Of a DNA stretch of 58,970 bases, positions 32,097 through 40,223 are shown one piece after another. The notes beneath the pieces were generated by a model. The model was not told where the DNA came from, did not search any database, and worked only from the letters and a program-made list of their open reading frames with translations. Within the stretch, counting starts at the first letter, position 1, and every line of letters starts with the position of its first letter. Source of the stretch: Promineifilum sp. (GTDB taxonomy: Bacteria; Chloroflexota; Anaerolineae; Promineifilales; Promineifilaceae). The translations under genes and the position numbers were made by a program. The stretch covers positions 1 to 58,970 of the forward strand of contig JACKBY010000022.1 of NCBI GenBank assembly GCA_020634335.1. Direction: 5' to 3'.

Positions 32097-32729
32097 ATGA
32101 AAAAAGTGATATTCGGGTTAATTATGGTCATCATGCTGGCCGCCTGTCGCGGCGGCGGGCCGGGGGCGCAAATACGACCGACGCCCATCAGCGCCCCTGT
32201 GGCGGCCGAGGGCGGCGGCTCGGCCGACCAGGGCGGCGGCGTGGGCCAAGCCATCTCCCTGCGCCTGTGGACGCAACACAGCGACCTGTTCGACCCCGCC
32301 TTCCAGACCCTGACCGACGCCTACAGCGCCGCCAATCCCGGCGTCACCTTCACGGTCGAGACGTTCCCCGTCGCCGAGTACAGCCGCCTCCTGCAAGATT
32401 CGCTGAGCGCCGGCAACGCCGCCGATATTGTCCAGATGGCCGGCGGCACGCTGTGCGTCTACAGCGCCACCCTCTCGGCCGCGCCCCAGGCCATCGTCGA
32501 CCTGCAACCTCTCGACTGGTTCGATCCGGTCATCATCGGCGCTTTCATGTGCGACGGCAAGCTGTTCGGCCTGCCGCAGGAAGCATCCATCCCGTGGGGG
32601 CTGGCCGTCAGCGGGTCCGGCACGGCGACCGCCGTGGCCTGGGACTTCCTGCGCTTCGCCAGCCTCGATCCCGCCAATGCCGCCGCCTGGAACGCCGCCA
32701 CCGGGACGCAAAAAGCCCTTATCAGGTAG
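32097..32729 (+). CDS. shortened extracellular solute-binding lipoprotein
   Basis: This 210-residue protein starts at the ATG at 32097 with a lipoprotein signal (KKVIFGLIMVIMLAAC, Cys17). Residues 50-165 match the N-lobe of family 1 solute-binding proteins (AFQTLTDAYSAANPGVTFTV and FGLPQEASIPWGLA). Residues 166-210 jump at once to what is normally the C-terminal end, AVAWDFLRFASLDPANAAAW. About 200 residues of the usual middle are absent. There are no permease genes nearby. It is either a decayed or compacted binding protein, or a sensor-like one. The frame is open with no internal stop. Confidence 0.7.
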   Translation: MKKVIFGLIMVIMLAACRGGGPGAQIRPTPISAPVAAEGGGSADQGGGVGQAISLRLWTQHSDLFDPAFQTLTDAYSAANPGVTFTVETFPVAEYSRLLQDSLSAGNAADIVQMAGGTLCVYSATLSAAPQAIVDLQPLDWFDPVIIGAFMCDGKLFGLPQEASIPWGLAVSGSGTATAVAWDFLRFASLDPANAAAWNAATGTQKALIR

Positions 32730-32738
32730 GGGCCGCCG

Positions 32739-34109
32739 CTAGCGGATAATCAGGCTCAGGTACGCCGCGTCGCCGGCCGGCTGCGCCCCGCCGTGGGCCA
32801 ACGACACGCGCGTCGTCTGACCCGCCTGCTGGTCGCGGGCGAATACGTCGCTCCAGCGGTTGCTGTCACCGGGCACCAGATTGGTCGCCGCCGACGCGAA
32901 AACGACCACCCCGCCGCCGGCGGAGATGGCCGGCTGCAACGAATCGCCGTCGCCCGGCCCCCCGCTTCCCAGCGAAACCAGCGCCGTCTCCGCCGTCTGC
33001 CGATCATGAACGAAAATGTCAGTCGCGCCATTTTCGTCCGGCGCGGCCGTCAGGTTCGCCGCCGCCGACATGAAGGCCACGTAGCGCCCATCACCCGACA
33101 ACCGTGGTCGCATCGAATCGCCGTCAGCTCCACCCACCACCCCCGTTACCAGCGTCGTCTTGCCGCTCGACGGGTCGCGCGCAAAAATATTGGCCCGGCC
33201 ACCTGTGGCCTCGCCGGTCAGGTTCGTGGCGTAAGACGCAAAGGCGACCACCCGGCCGTCGGCCGAGATCGCCGGATCGAATGACTCCGCGTCCGCCTCC
33301 TGGCCGGCTGTGCCCACCGAGACACGCGTCGTCTTGCCGGTCTGCCGGTTGCGGACAAAGATGTCGGCCGCTTCGTTACCGTCACCCGCCACCAGATCGT
33401 CGGCGTCCGAGGCAAAAGCCACCATCCGCCCGTCGGCCGAGACAACCGGCTGCCCGGCAAGGCCCGTCCCCCGTTGGCCCGTCTTGTCCACCGAGACGAG
33501 GGCCGTCTGCCCCGTCTGCCGGTCGTGGATGAAGATATCGACGGAGGGGCTATCGTCGGCGCTGTCCAGATTAATGGCCGTCGATGCGAACACCACGTAG
33601 CGGCCGTCGGCCGAAATATCCGGCTCGTAGGCCGCGCCCGCCGCTTGCAAACCGCCGGACGTGACCGACGCGCGGCTAAGCGTCTCCGCCGCCCGGTCAT
33701 AGACAAAGACGTCGGACTCCATATTGTTGTCATAGGGCACCAGATTGTCGGCGACGGATTCAAAGGCCACAAAGCGGCCGTCGGCCGACACCACCGCCCG
33801 GCCCGAGAACCCGTTGGCCCCCTCGTCGTTCATGCCCCTGGAGAGCAGAATGGTGTCGCCCGTTTGCCGGTCGCGCAGAAAGACATCCTGCAGCCCATTC
33901 TCGTCACCGGGCACCAGGTTGGCGGCGGCCGAGGAAAAGGCCACAAAGCGGCCGTCGCCCGACACCGATGGGTCGCCGGATGGGCCGTCGCCCTGCGCGC
34001 CGGGGACAAAAGCCTCGCCGCCCGCCGGCGACGACAGGACGGCCGTCGCCGGCAACAGCAGGAGCGCCACGAACACGAGCAAGGCGCGGAAAGGGGTTCG
34101 AATCGACAT
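32739..34109 (-). CDS. secreted seven-bladed TolB/WD40-like propeller
   Basis: Start is the ATG at 34109, 7 bases after GGAGG (456 residues), giving a signal peptide FRALLVFVALLLLPATAVLS. The mature protein is seven near-identical repeats of about 56 residues, each containing S-x-D-G-R-x-V-A-F-x-S and then D-V/I-F-V-x-D-R-Q-T-G, for example ISADGRYVVFASTAINLDS and VVSADGRMVAFASDADDLVA. Seven copies make one closed beta-propeller with no other domain. PD40/TolB-type propellers bind proteins or carbohydrates. It is secreted or exposed; the partner is unknown. Confidence 0.85.
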   Translation of the reverse strand: MSIRTPFRALLVFVALLLLPATAVLSSPAGGEAFVPGAQGDGPSGDPSVSGDGRFVAFSSAAANLVPGDENGLQDVFLRDRQTGDTILLSRGMNDEGANGFSGRAVVSADGRFVAFESVADNLVPYDNNMESDVFVYDRAAETLSRASVTSGGLQAAGAAYEPDISADGRYVVFASTAINLDSADDSPSVDIFIHDRQTGQTALVSVDKTGQRGTGLAGQPVVSADGRMVAFASDADDLVAGDGNEAADIFVRNRQTGKTTRVSVGTAGQEADAESFDPAISADGRVVAFASYATNLTGEATGGRANIFARDPSSGKTTLVTGVVGGADGDSMRPRLSGDGRYVAFMSAAANLTAAPDENGATDIFVHDRQTAETALVSLGSGGPGDGDSLQPAISAGGGVVVFASAATNLVPGDSNRWSDVFARDQQAGQTTRVSLAHGGAQPAGDAAYLSLIIR

Positions 34110-34205
34110 GATTAACCTCCAGCCGTCCGCCCGATCAGTCGGGCGAGCGGCCGGGAAAAGCATAGCCTACCCGTGACGACTTGTCACTCTGTGCTATCGA
34201 CGCCC

Positions 34206-35009
34206 TCAGAGGCCCGCGCCAGCCCTTCCCCGTGTCGCCTGTTCCCCAAATCGGGTCACAACAGCCAGATGATCCGAGAACGGCTCGTCCCCACCGGCGT
34301 GGCTGCTACTGACTACACGAATACCCGGTATCCCCGGCCGCAGGAAAATGTAGTCGATTCGCCGCCGGGCCAGTTCCAGGCCCAACAACTGAGTGACGTG
34401 GGTCGCCGCCGGACCGACGGCCGGCTGCCGCGCCCGAAAGGTATCGATCCACGACCGCCGCAGTCCTCCGATGCCCGGCGACGTCTCCCCGGCATTAAAA
34501 TCACCGCCGATCACGGCCGGCCTCTTGCCCGCCGTCGCCTCGACCCACCCCCGCAATCGGGCCGGTTGTCGCCGGTTGCGCCACGGCCGCAGGCTCAGAT
34601 GGGCCGTGTAGACGGCGATTGGCCCCAGCGGCGTATCAACCACGGCCCCCAACGCCGGCCGCCGCCACAAGCCTCCCCCCAACAGACAACTTACCGGATC
34701 GGACAGGGGATAGCGGCTGAGAATCGCCAGACCTTCCTCCCGCCCAAATCGCTCGGCACGACCATTAGCCCGTTCGTAAAGAGCATTCATGCCCAGCCGC
34801 CCCGCCAGCCATGTATCTACACGAAATTCATGACTGCGGCCGACTTCCTGACACAGCAACACGTCTCCCCGCTCGGCCTCCACCAGCCGGGCAAAGGTTT
34901 CCAGGCGAACGAGCAAAGCCGCCCGGTCGACGCGGCCGAGGCGACAATACGGATTCAGCAGATTGGCCGAGATGACTGTCAGGTGAAGGCCGGCGGGCGT
35001 AGCAGCCAC
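34206..35009 (-). CDS. endonuclease/exonuclease/phosphatase (EEP) family enzyme, third gene of caspase operon
   Basis: This 267-residue protein starts at a GTG two bases after the stop of the adaptor gene, so it is translationally coupled to it. All EEP active-site positions are present: N16 (VISANLL), E55 (LLCQEVG), D170 and N172 (IGGDFNAG), D219 (RRRIDYIFLR) and D246-H247 (PFSDHLAVV). The fold hydrolyses phosphodiester or phosphomonoester bonds with Mg and includes DNase I, sphingomyelinase and inositol phosphatases. There is no signal peptide, so it would act inside the cell. Its place beside a caspase and an adaptor makes it a candidate nuclease or lipase effector, which is inferred from context only. 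Confidence 0.85.
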   Translation of the reverse strand: MAATPAGLHLTVISANLLNPYCRLGRVDRAALLVRLETFARLVEAERGDVLLCQEVGRSHEFRVDTWLAGRLGMNALYERANGRAERFGREEGLAILSRYPLSDPVSCLLGGGLWRRPALGAVVDTPLGPIAVYTAHLSLRPWRNRRQPARLRGWVEATAGKRPAVIGGDFNAGETSPGIGGLRRSWIDTFRARQPAVGPAATHVTQLLGLELARRRIDYIFLRPGIPGIRVVSSSHAGGDEPFSDHLAVVTRFGEQATRGRAGAGL

Positions 35010-35011
35010 GG

Positions 35012-35800
35012 TCAGCCGATGATGGCCGCCACCAGCTCGATGATCGACGCCACCAGCGTCATCACCGTGGGCACGGTCGGAGCCAGCTTGGCCGCCGCCC
35101 GCTTCACGATCTCGCCCAGATCGCGCACGGCTTCCCGGTCAGGATGCGCCGCCGTCGCCTCGTCGGCCAGCGCGCCGATGCGCCGCACGAGCGTCTCGGC
35201 CTCCGACGCTTGCTGCGGAGCGATCTGGTTGAGCACGCGCTTCAACTCGGCGACAAGCTGCGCCAGTTGCTCCTTCTGGTCGGGTTGGGCGGCGGGCAGC
35301 GCCCCCAGGGTCTGGGTCACGTTGTCCAGGCGCGATTCGATGTTGAGCATCGCCCCGCGAAAATCGCCCGACATTACGTATTTGCTGCCCTTGATCTCGT
35401 CGCCGCCGACATTCTTCGACCCGGCCTCCACGTCGCCCCCGGCGGTCACGCTGCCGCCGACGAATGCCCCGCCGCCGGTGTTGAGCGAGGCAATGTGGTA
35501 GATGGTCGCCCCGTCGGTCTCGCTGCCGCTCGAACCTTGTGGCAGCGCGAAGTCGGCCGGCACGTCGGGCCAGGTCACGTTCGTGCGCTGCCTGCGCGCC
35601 TCGCGCAGCAGCGATTCGAGACGCCCGTTGCGCGCCATCTCAGCGATCAGCGAGTTGATCTTGGTCGGCTTGGTGCCGCCGCGCAGCGAATCGTAGTCGA
35701 CCCCCAGCACGAAAGCCAGCGTCTCGATCTCCTCGCCGCTGAAGTATTGGCTCAATTTGCCCTGCATCTCCGCCAGAAATTCGCGGCTCGCCTCGTTCAT
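35012..35800 (-). CDS. effector-associated/Death-like-domain adaptor with C-terminal hydrophobic helix
   Basis: Start is the ATG at 35800, 6 bases after GGAGG (262 residues); an in-frame start 33 bases upstream lacks such a site. Residues 12-77 (LSQYFSGEEIETLAFVLGVD ... LRGG ... W at 77) match the effector-associated/bacterial Death-like class of small helical adaptor domains that link conflict-system proteins. Residues 107-163 are a glycine-rich module shared with the caspase gene (GGSVTAGGDV, then KGSKYVMSGDFRGA). A helical region 175-240 follows, and the chain ends in a hydrophobic helix (VPTVMTLVASIIELVAAIIG). The assignment to a specific EAD number is uncertain. Confidence 0.72.
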   Translation of the reverse strand: MNEASREFLAEMQGKLSQYFSGEEIETLAFVLGVDYDSLRGGTKPTKINSLIAEMARNGRLESLLREARRQRTNVTWPDVPADFALPQGSSGSETDGATIYHIASLNTGGGAFVGGSVTAGGDVEAGSKNVGGDEIKGSKYVMSGDFRGAMLNIESRLDNVTQTLGALPAAQPDQKEQLAQLVAELKRVLNQIAPQQASEAETLVRRIGALADEATAAHPDREAVRDLGEIVKRAAAKLAPTVPTVMTLVASIIELVAAIIG

Positions 35801-35945
35801 GCTTCCTCCAGAGTTTTTATCCGCAGAATTCACAGATTGGGTCGGGATTCATGGCTCGCCGTGGGCAACGTCAGGCATGCTTTTAAAGGACGGAGCCAAA
35901 CCCCTCGTTGCCGGCCATACCGGGCCAACATCTGTGGATTCTTCT

Positions 35946-37292
35946 TTATCTTCCCATCAGGCCGCGGACGGCCGCAGTGATTTGGCGGGCGATGGCGGGA
36001 ATGCCCGGCCGGGCGTCGCCCAGCGCATCGGCCGCCCGCTCCAGCGCCGCGCCGCCGATGTCGGCCAACTCCGCGTCGCTATCGGCCAGCGCGTTCGTCA
36101 CCCGCTCCAGGCGCGCCGTCAGGGCCTCGGCCGCGGCGGCGTGGTCCCCCGACAGTTGTTCGATCTCCGCTTGCAGCCCCGCCACCAGGCTGTTCAGGTC
36201 GGCCCGCGCCGCCGCGTCGCCGCCCGGCGCGGCCATAATGGCCTGCGTCACGTTCGACAGATGCGACTCGATGTTGAGCACCGCCCCGCGAAAATCGCCC
36301 GACATGACATATTTGCTGCCCCTGATCGCGTCGCCGCCAATGGTCTTCGCGCCCAGATTGACGTCGCCCCCGGCGGTCACACTGCCGCCCACGTAGCCCC
36401 CGCCGCCGGTATTGATGACCGGCTCGGCCGCCGGCAGCGGTTTCAACGGGTCGGGCAACGGCCGCCCCTTGCTGATCCCCTGCCCGCCCAGCAGCAGCGC
36501 CACGGGGAAATTCTCGCCGCTCATCTCATAAACCGGCGTCTGGGACACGTCGTACTCGTCGCGGGCGCTGCGCGGCACGGCGCGCGAGACATAGCCCATC
36601 ACGTCGCTCACCAATACGTCGGTCGCCCCTTCGGGCTGCGCGTGGCCGGTCAGCGCCTCCACCAGGTGGTAGGTGAAAATGCTCATCTTGCGGTCGGAGC
36701 GCACGTAGGAGCTTTCGGCGGCCGTCGACGAGCTGAGCACCGCCCGCCCTTGCCCTTGCATCAGGGCCACCACGCTGCGCGCCTCGGCCGGGGCAGCGGC
36801 CTTGCTGATGCCCTCCGACACCAGCGGATCGTCGCCCTTGATCCCCATGCCTCCGGCATGACAGCAATCGAGGATCACCAGCATCCGCCGCGGCCGCACC
36901 ATCTCGATTTCCGCCGCCACCTCGTCGGCCCGCAGCAGCGAATCCAGCATCGGCAAACGCATGTCGTAGGGCAGAAAATAGTAACTGTTGTCGTCTTCGT
37001 TCACCACACCATGGCCGGAATAGAAAAGCACGGCCGTGGCATTGTCGCTGCGGTCGGCGGCCAGCCGCTCCTTCAACCACGACAGCCCGGCGTAGATGCC
37101 CTCCCGTGAGGCATCGGGGCCGGTCAGCAAGCGCACATTGTCGGCCGGATAGGCGCAGCGCTCCGGATGAATGAGCACCTTGTGCAAGGCGGCCGCGTCC
37201 TTGGCGACGGTCGGCAAGGCGTAGTTGGGAATTAGGTTGTCGTTTACGCCGATGAGCAGGGCGTAACCGTTGGTGAAACTCGCTTGGGGCAT
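35946..37292 (-). CDS. caspase-fold (C14) protease with C-terminal shared module
   Basis: Start is the ATG at 37292 with AGAGGTG upstream (448 residues). The caspase p20 fold spans residues 9-270: YALLIGVNDN, the catalytic His94 in VLFYSGHGVVNEDDNSYYF, and Cys144 in LVILDCCHAGGMGI, both intact. Residues 294-350 are the glycine-rich module, identical at about 45 of 57 positions to the one in the adaptor gene; residues 365-448 are a helical tail similar to the adaptor's. There is no signal peptide. Metacaspase/caspase homologues in bacteria act in programmed death and phage defence. It is the first gene of a three-gene operon with its own promoter. Confidence 0.88.
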   Translation of the reverse strand: MPQASFTNGYALLIGVNDNLIPNYALPTVAKDAAALHKVLIHPERCAYPADNVRLLTGPDASREGIYAGLSWLKERLAADRSDNATAVLFYSGHGVVNEDDNSYYFLPYDMRLPMLDSLLRADEVAAEIEMVRPRRMLVILDCCHAGGMGIKGDDPLVSEGISKAAAPAEARSVVALMQGQGRAVLSSSTAAESSYVRSDRKMSIFTYHLVEALTGHAQPEGATDVLVSDVMGYVSRAVPRSARDEYDVSQTPVYEMSGENFPVALLLGGQGISKGRPLPDPLKPLPAAEPVINTGGGGYVGGSVTAGGDVNLGAKTIGGDAIRGSKYVMSGDFRGAVLNIESHLSNVTQAIMAAPGGDAAARADLNSLVAGLQAEIEQLSGDHAAAAEALTARLERVTNALADSDAELADIGGAALERAADALGDARPGIPAIARQITAAVRGLMGR

Positions 37293-37334
37293 TCCGCACC
37301 TCTTAGCCGCCCGGTAATGGCCGGATGATGCGGG

Positions 37335-37340
37335 ATTATA
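37335..37340 (-). promoter_or_regulatory. -10 box of the caspase operon
   Basis: A perfect TATAAT on the minus strand, 42 bases before the caspase ATG. The -35 region (TGGCCC at 17-base spacing) is a weak match. The predicted leader is about 36 bases and contains the Shine-Dalgarno AGAGGTG. Confidence 0.65.
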
Positions 37341-37374
37341 CAACAAAACTTTGCCGGGGCCAGCGCGAGCAATG

Positions 37375-37416
37375 TAAAAATATAGAGCTGTCAGGTGTTG
37401 CGTCACCGGACAGCTC
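37375..37416 (-). terminator. intrinsic terminator of the Gfo/Idh/MocA gene
   Basis: Read on the minus strand, GAGCTGTC pairs with GACAGCTC around an inner GGTG/CACC stem, and the hairpin is followed by TATATTTTTA. It lies 13 bases after the oxidoreductase stop and upstream of the caspase promoter, insulating the caspase operon. Confidence 0.8.
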
Positions 37417-37429
37417 GGGGACGGTGTAC

Positions 37430-38431
37430 CTACGCCACCATCTCTTCCACGAACACCCGCTCTCCCCGACGCGCGGACTCATACAGCGCCAGCACCGTGC
37501 GCACGTGGTCGCGGGTCTCGTTCAACCCGATGTAGGGCGGCCGGCCGGTCAGGATGGCGTCGTTCATATCTTCAACCTCGCCGGCATACAGCTCCTGCTC
37601 CGGCACAGCCAACTCCAGGGCGGCGTCGTCGACCCCGACGAATGTCAGGCGTCGCTCTTCGCCCTCGGTGCCGGTGAACGGCCGCGTCATCACCAGCCGC
37701 CCCTCCGTGCCCATGACGTCAAAGTGGGTATACCACGGCGTGCGGAATGCGCTGCTGATCTGGGCCATGGCCCCGTTGCCGTAGTGGAGCGCCCCGATAA
37801 ACGACTCGTCCACGCCCGAAGGCCCAACCCATTGATCGCCATGAACCCACAGTGGCGGCCCGCCCATGAAATACTGCGCCAGACTCAGCGGGTAGACGCC
37901 CACATCCCACAGGCTGCCGCCGCCCCACTCCGGCACCAGGCGAATATTGTCGCGGTTGCCCATGGCAAAATTGAACACCCCGCGCATGACGCTGATTTCT
38001 CCCAGACGACCGCCGCGCACCCAGTCGCCGGCGATCTTGGTCTGCGGATGGTGGCGATACATGAACGCCTCGGCCAGCACGCGGCCGCTGTCGCGCGCCG
38101 CGTCCAGCATCCGGTCGACTTCGGACAGCGACACGGCAAACGGCTTCTCGCACAGCACGTGCAGGCCGTGCTCCAGCGCCCGCACAGTCCATTCGGCGTG
38201 GAGGTGGTTGGGCAGACCAATGTACAGGGCATCAACCGCACTCGATGCCAGCAACGCCTCATAGCTGCCAAAAGCCTGCGGGATGCCCCACTCAGCCGCG
38301 TAGGCGTCGGCGTCGGCCTGCCGGCGACTGGCGACGGCCACCAGCTCGCCCTGCGCCGAGGCGCGAATGGCCGGGATCAGGCGGCGATTGATGTTAGCGG
38401 TGGAGAGCAAGCCCCAGCGAACAACAGACAT
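37430..38431 (-). CDS. Gfo/Idh/MocA family oxidoreductase
   Basis: This 333-residue enzyme has an N-terminal Rossmann fold (VRWGLLSTANINRRLIPAIR). The family signature EKPFAVSLSEVDRML contains the conserved E-K-P, and YRHHPQTKI plus SLWDVGVYPLSLAQYFMGG form the substrate domain with the usual D-x-G-x-x-x-x-x motif. Members are NAD(P)-dependent sugar or inositol dehydrogenases and related reductases. The ATG follows AAAGGAG. The gene is terminated by a clear hairpin. The substrate is unknown, but a sugar is likely given the importer operon elsewhere in the window. Confidence 0.9.
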   Translation of the reverse strand: MSVVRWGLLSTANINRRLIPAIRASAQGELVAVASRRQADADAYAAEWGIPQAFGSYEALLASSAVDALYIGLPNHLHAEWTVRALEHGLHVLCEKPFAVSLSEVDRMLDAARDSGRVLAEAFMYRHHPQTKIAGDWVRGGRLGEISVMRGVFNFAMGNRDNIRLVPEWGGGSLWDVGVYPLSLAQYFMGGPPLWVHGDQWVGPSGVDESFIGALHYGNGAMAQISSAFRTPWYTHFDVMGTEGRLVMTRPFTGTEGEERRLTFVGVDDAALELAVPEQELYAGEVEDMNDAILTGRPPYIGLNETRDHVRTVLALYESARRGERVFVEEMVA

Positions 38432-38768
38432 AAATCAACTCCTTTGTCTATGAAAGCCTCTATAAAGGCCATTGTAATTGGCTCGCCGCGCCCGTGCAAA
38501 ACTGGCATCCTGGAAAAACCGGTTTTCTGGGGGCTGCATAGAGCCGGGGTGAGAAAGGGTCAGCAAGTGAGGTACTTCCGCCATGCAACCCCTGCCGCGG
38601 CCGCTGTGTCCTGCTCCCCCACCCTTGTGCTGGCCGGCGGCCGCGGGAAAGCCCCCTGGAAACCGGCCCAACAGCGGGAAGACAACCGACGCGCGATGGG
38701 CGTGAGGATGGGACCAGGCCCATCGTTGGGTGTCGAGCTCCTGCAATGGGGCGAGAGCCGGCCGTCCC
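38432..38768. other. unassigned 337-base gap with long complementary arms
   Basis: No convincing protein gene is here; two overlapping minus-strand frames are arginine-rich antisense-like and lack homology features. Visible structure includes a perfect 10-base inverted pair CCGCGGCCGC / GCGGCCGCGG about 40 bases apart, a GATGGGC / GCCCATC pair, and AAAACCGGTTTT, a perfect 12-base palindrome at 38515-38526 that could be an operator for the oxidoreductase gene. I looked for RNase P RNA, SRP RNA and tmRNA consensus blocks and did not find them. Confidence 0.4.
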
Positions 38769-39971
38769 CTACGTCGGTGCCTTATCCAGCGGTGGCAGCA
38801 CGGCCAGAAAGTCGGCGGCAAAGCGCTCTACATACTGGCTCAGCAGCGCCTCTATCCGGCCGGCATCGGCCGAAGCCACCACCAGCCCGGCATGATGCTT
38901 CTTGTGCACGCGATAGACCACTTCCGGATCAGTGTAGCCCCCCATGTCCGGCCATTCCTGCCGCGCCAGGCACACCAGAATGCCCGCGTACTCGTGGCGC
39001 GACGGATGGACTTCATACGGCTCCCCCCGCGCATAGGCGATCTCCAGCCGCGCCCACTCGCCCCACAGGTTCAGCCCGCTGGCCGCTTCCACCAGCCGCT
39101 CGATGTCGGCCCCGCCCACCCGCGCCGCCACTTCCAGGAAGTAGTATTGCCCGTCATGGTCGCGAATAAACTCGGCGTGCGTCGCCCCATGATCCAGCGC
39201 GAAAGCCCCCAGCAGCCGCTCGTTGAGGTCCAGAATGGCCCGCGCCTCGTCCCCATCGTGCGGCAGCGTGCGGCTGACGAAGACGCCGCCCTCGTGGGCC
39301 ACGGTCATCGGCGGTCGGGCATATTTGTGCGGCTGGGCAAACAGGACGTTGCCCTCGTAGACCAGTGAATCGACGTGGTAGATCTCGCCGGGGATGAACT
39401 GCTCCAGATGGAAGAACGATTGCGCGTCGCCCAGTTCGTCCAGCTTGCGCCAGAGGGCCTCGCTGTCGTGGAGCTTCTTGATGCCCATCGCCCCGGCCTC
39501 GGAGCGCGGCTTGAGCACCCACGGCGGCGGCGTGCGCTCCATGTAGGCGCGCAGCCGGTCGTAGCTGAACACGGGCGTGAAAGGCGGCACGGGAATGCCG
39601 TGGGCAGCGGCCTGTGTGCGCATCGCCAGCTTGTCGCGGAAGTAGCGCGCGCCGGTCTCGCCCAACCCCGGCAGCCGCAGGTGCTCGCGCAGTGCGGCGG
39701 CCGTCTCCACATCATAGTCGTCCAGCGGCACGATGGCATCAATGCGCCGGCCGCGCATCAGATAGCTGACCGCATAGAGGATATCGGGCCGCTTGTGCAA
39801 ATCGGGCATCAGCAGCAGGTCGTCGATGCTCTCGCGCGGCCACGGCTCATCAGCGTTCTTCTCGCGCGTCAGCAAAATCACGTGCGCCCCCAGCGCACTG
39901 GCGGCCTTCAGAAAACTGGCCCCTTTGTAGTAACTTGCCAGACACAGAATCGTTACCGGTTGATCGGCCAT
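38769..39971 (-). CDS. ATP-grasp superfamily ligase
   Basis: Start is the ATG at 39971, 8 bases after GGGAG (400 residues); another ATG lies two codons upstream. An N-terminal Rossmann-like domain (VTILCLASYYKGASFLKAAS) is followed by a pre-ATP-grasp segment. The ATP-grasp domain has PPWVLKPRSEAGAMGIKKLH (ATP-binding Lys and flexible loop) and YYFLEVAARVGGADIERLV (the metal-binding E-x-x-x-R-x-G-G). This is the carbamoyl-phosphate-synthase-like branch that joins a carboxylate to an amine using ATP. The substrates are unknown. Confidence 0.85.
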   Translation of the reverse strand: MADQPVTILCLASYYKGASFLKAASALGAHVILLTREKNADEPWPRESIDDLLLMPDLHKRPDILYAVSYLMRGRRIDAIVPLDDYDVETAAALREHLRLPGLGETGARYFRDKLAMRTQAAAHGIPVPPFTPVFSYDRLRAYMERTPPPWVLKPRSEAGAMGIKKLHDSEALWRKLDELGDAQSFFHLEQFIPGEIYHVDSLVYEGNVLFAQPHKYARPPMTVAHEGGVFVSRTLPHDGDEARAILDLNERLLGAFALDHGATHAEFIRDHDGQYYFLEVAARVGGADIERLVEAASGLNLWGEWARLEIAYARGEPYEVHPSRHEYAGILVCLARQEWPDMGGYTDPEVVYRVHKKHHAGLVVASADAGRIEALLSQYVERFAADFLAVLPPLDKAPT

Positions 39972-40223
39972 CGTCATATCTCCCACGTTCTCTCGAGCGC
40001 TTGGCGCGCTTGCGTGGGGCAGATTGTACCCTATAGCGGCTGATGGGGAGATAAAAATGGCTACAGATATCAACGGGCCAGATAGATATCGTTACTATCC
40101 GCCTGGCCCGCCATCATCCGTAGCCGATTCTCCTGTTTAATACACTGTCACATTAGCAGGTTTTGCAGAGCCAGGAAGACACCTGTGTACGCCGCAGAAC
40201 CTGTTTCTTTGGTTACAGGGGGT

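Noticed and set aside
38432..38768. RNase P RNA, SRP RNA or tmRNA in the gap
   Set aside because: The conserved blocks of these RNAs (for example the SRP GGAAGGAAGCAG loop or the RNase P GAGGAAAGTCC) were not seen on either strand.
38435..38821. Minus-strand open frames of 128 and 87 residues in the 38.4-38.8 kb gap
   Set aside because: Composition is rich in Arg, His, Pro and Trp as in shadow frames, no start signal, and one overlaps the ATP-grasp gene.
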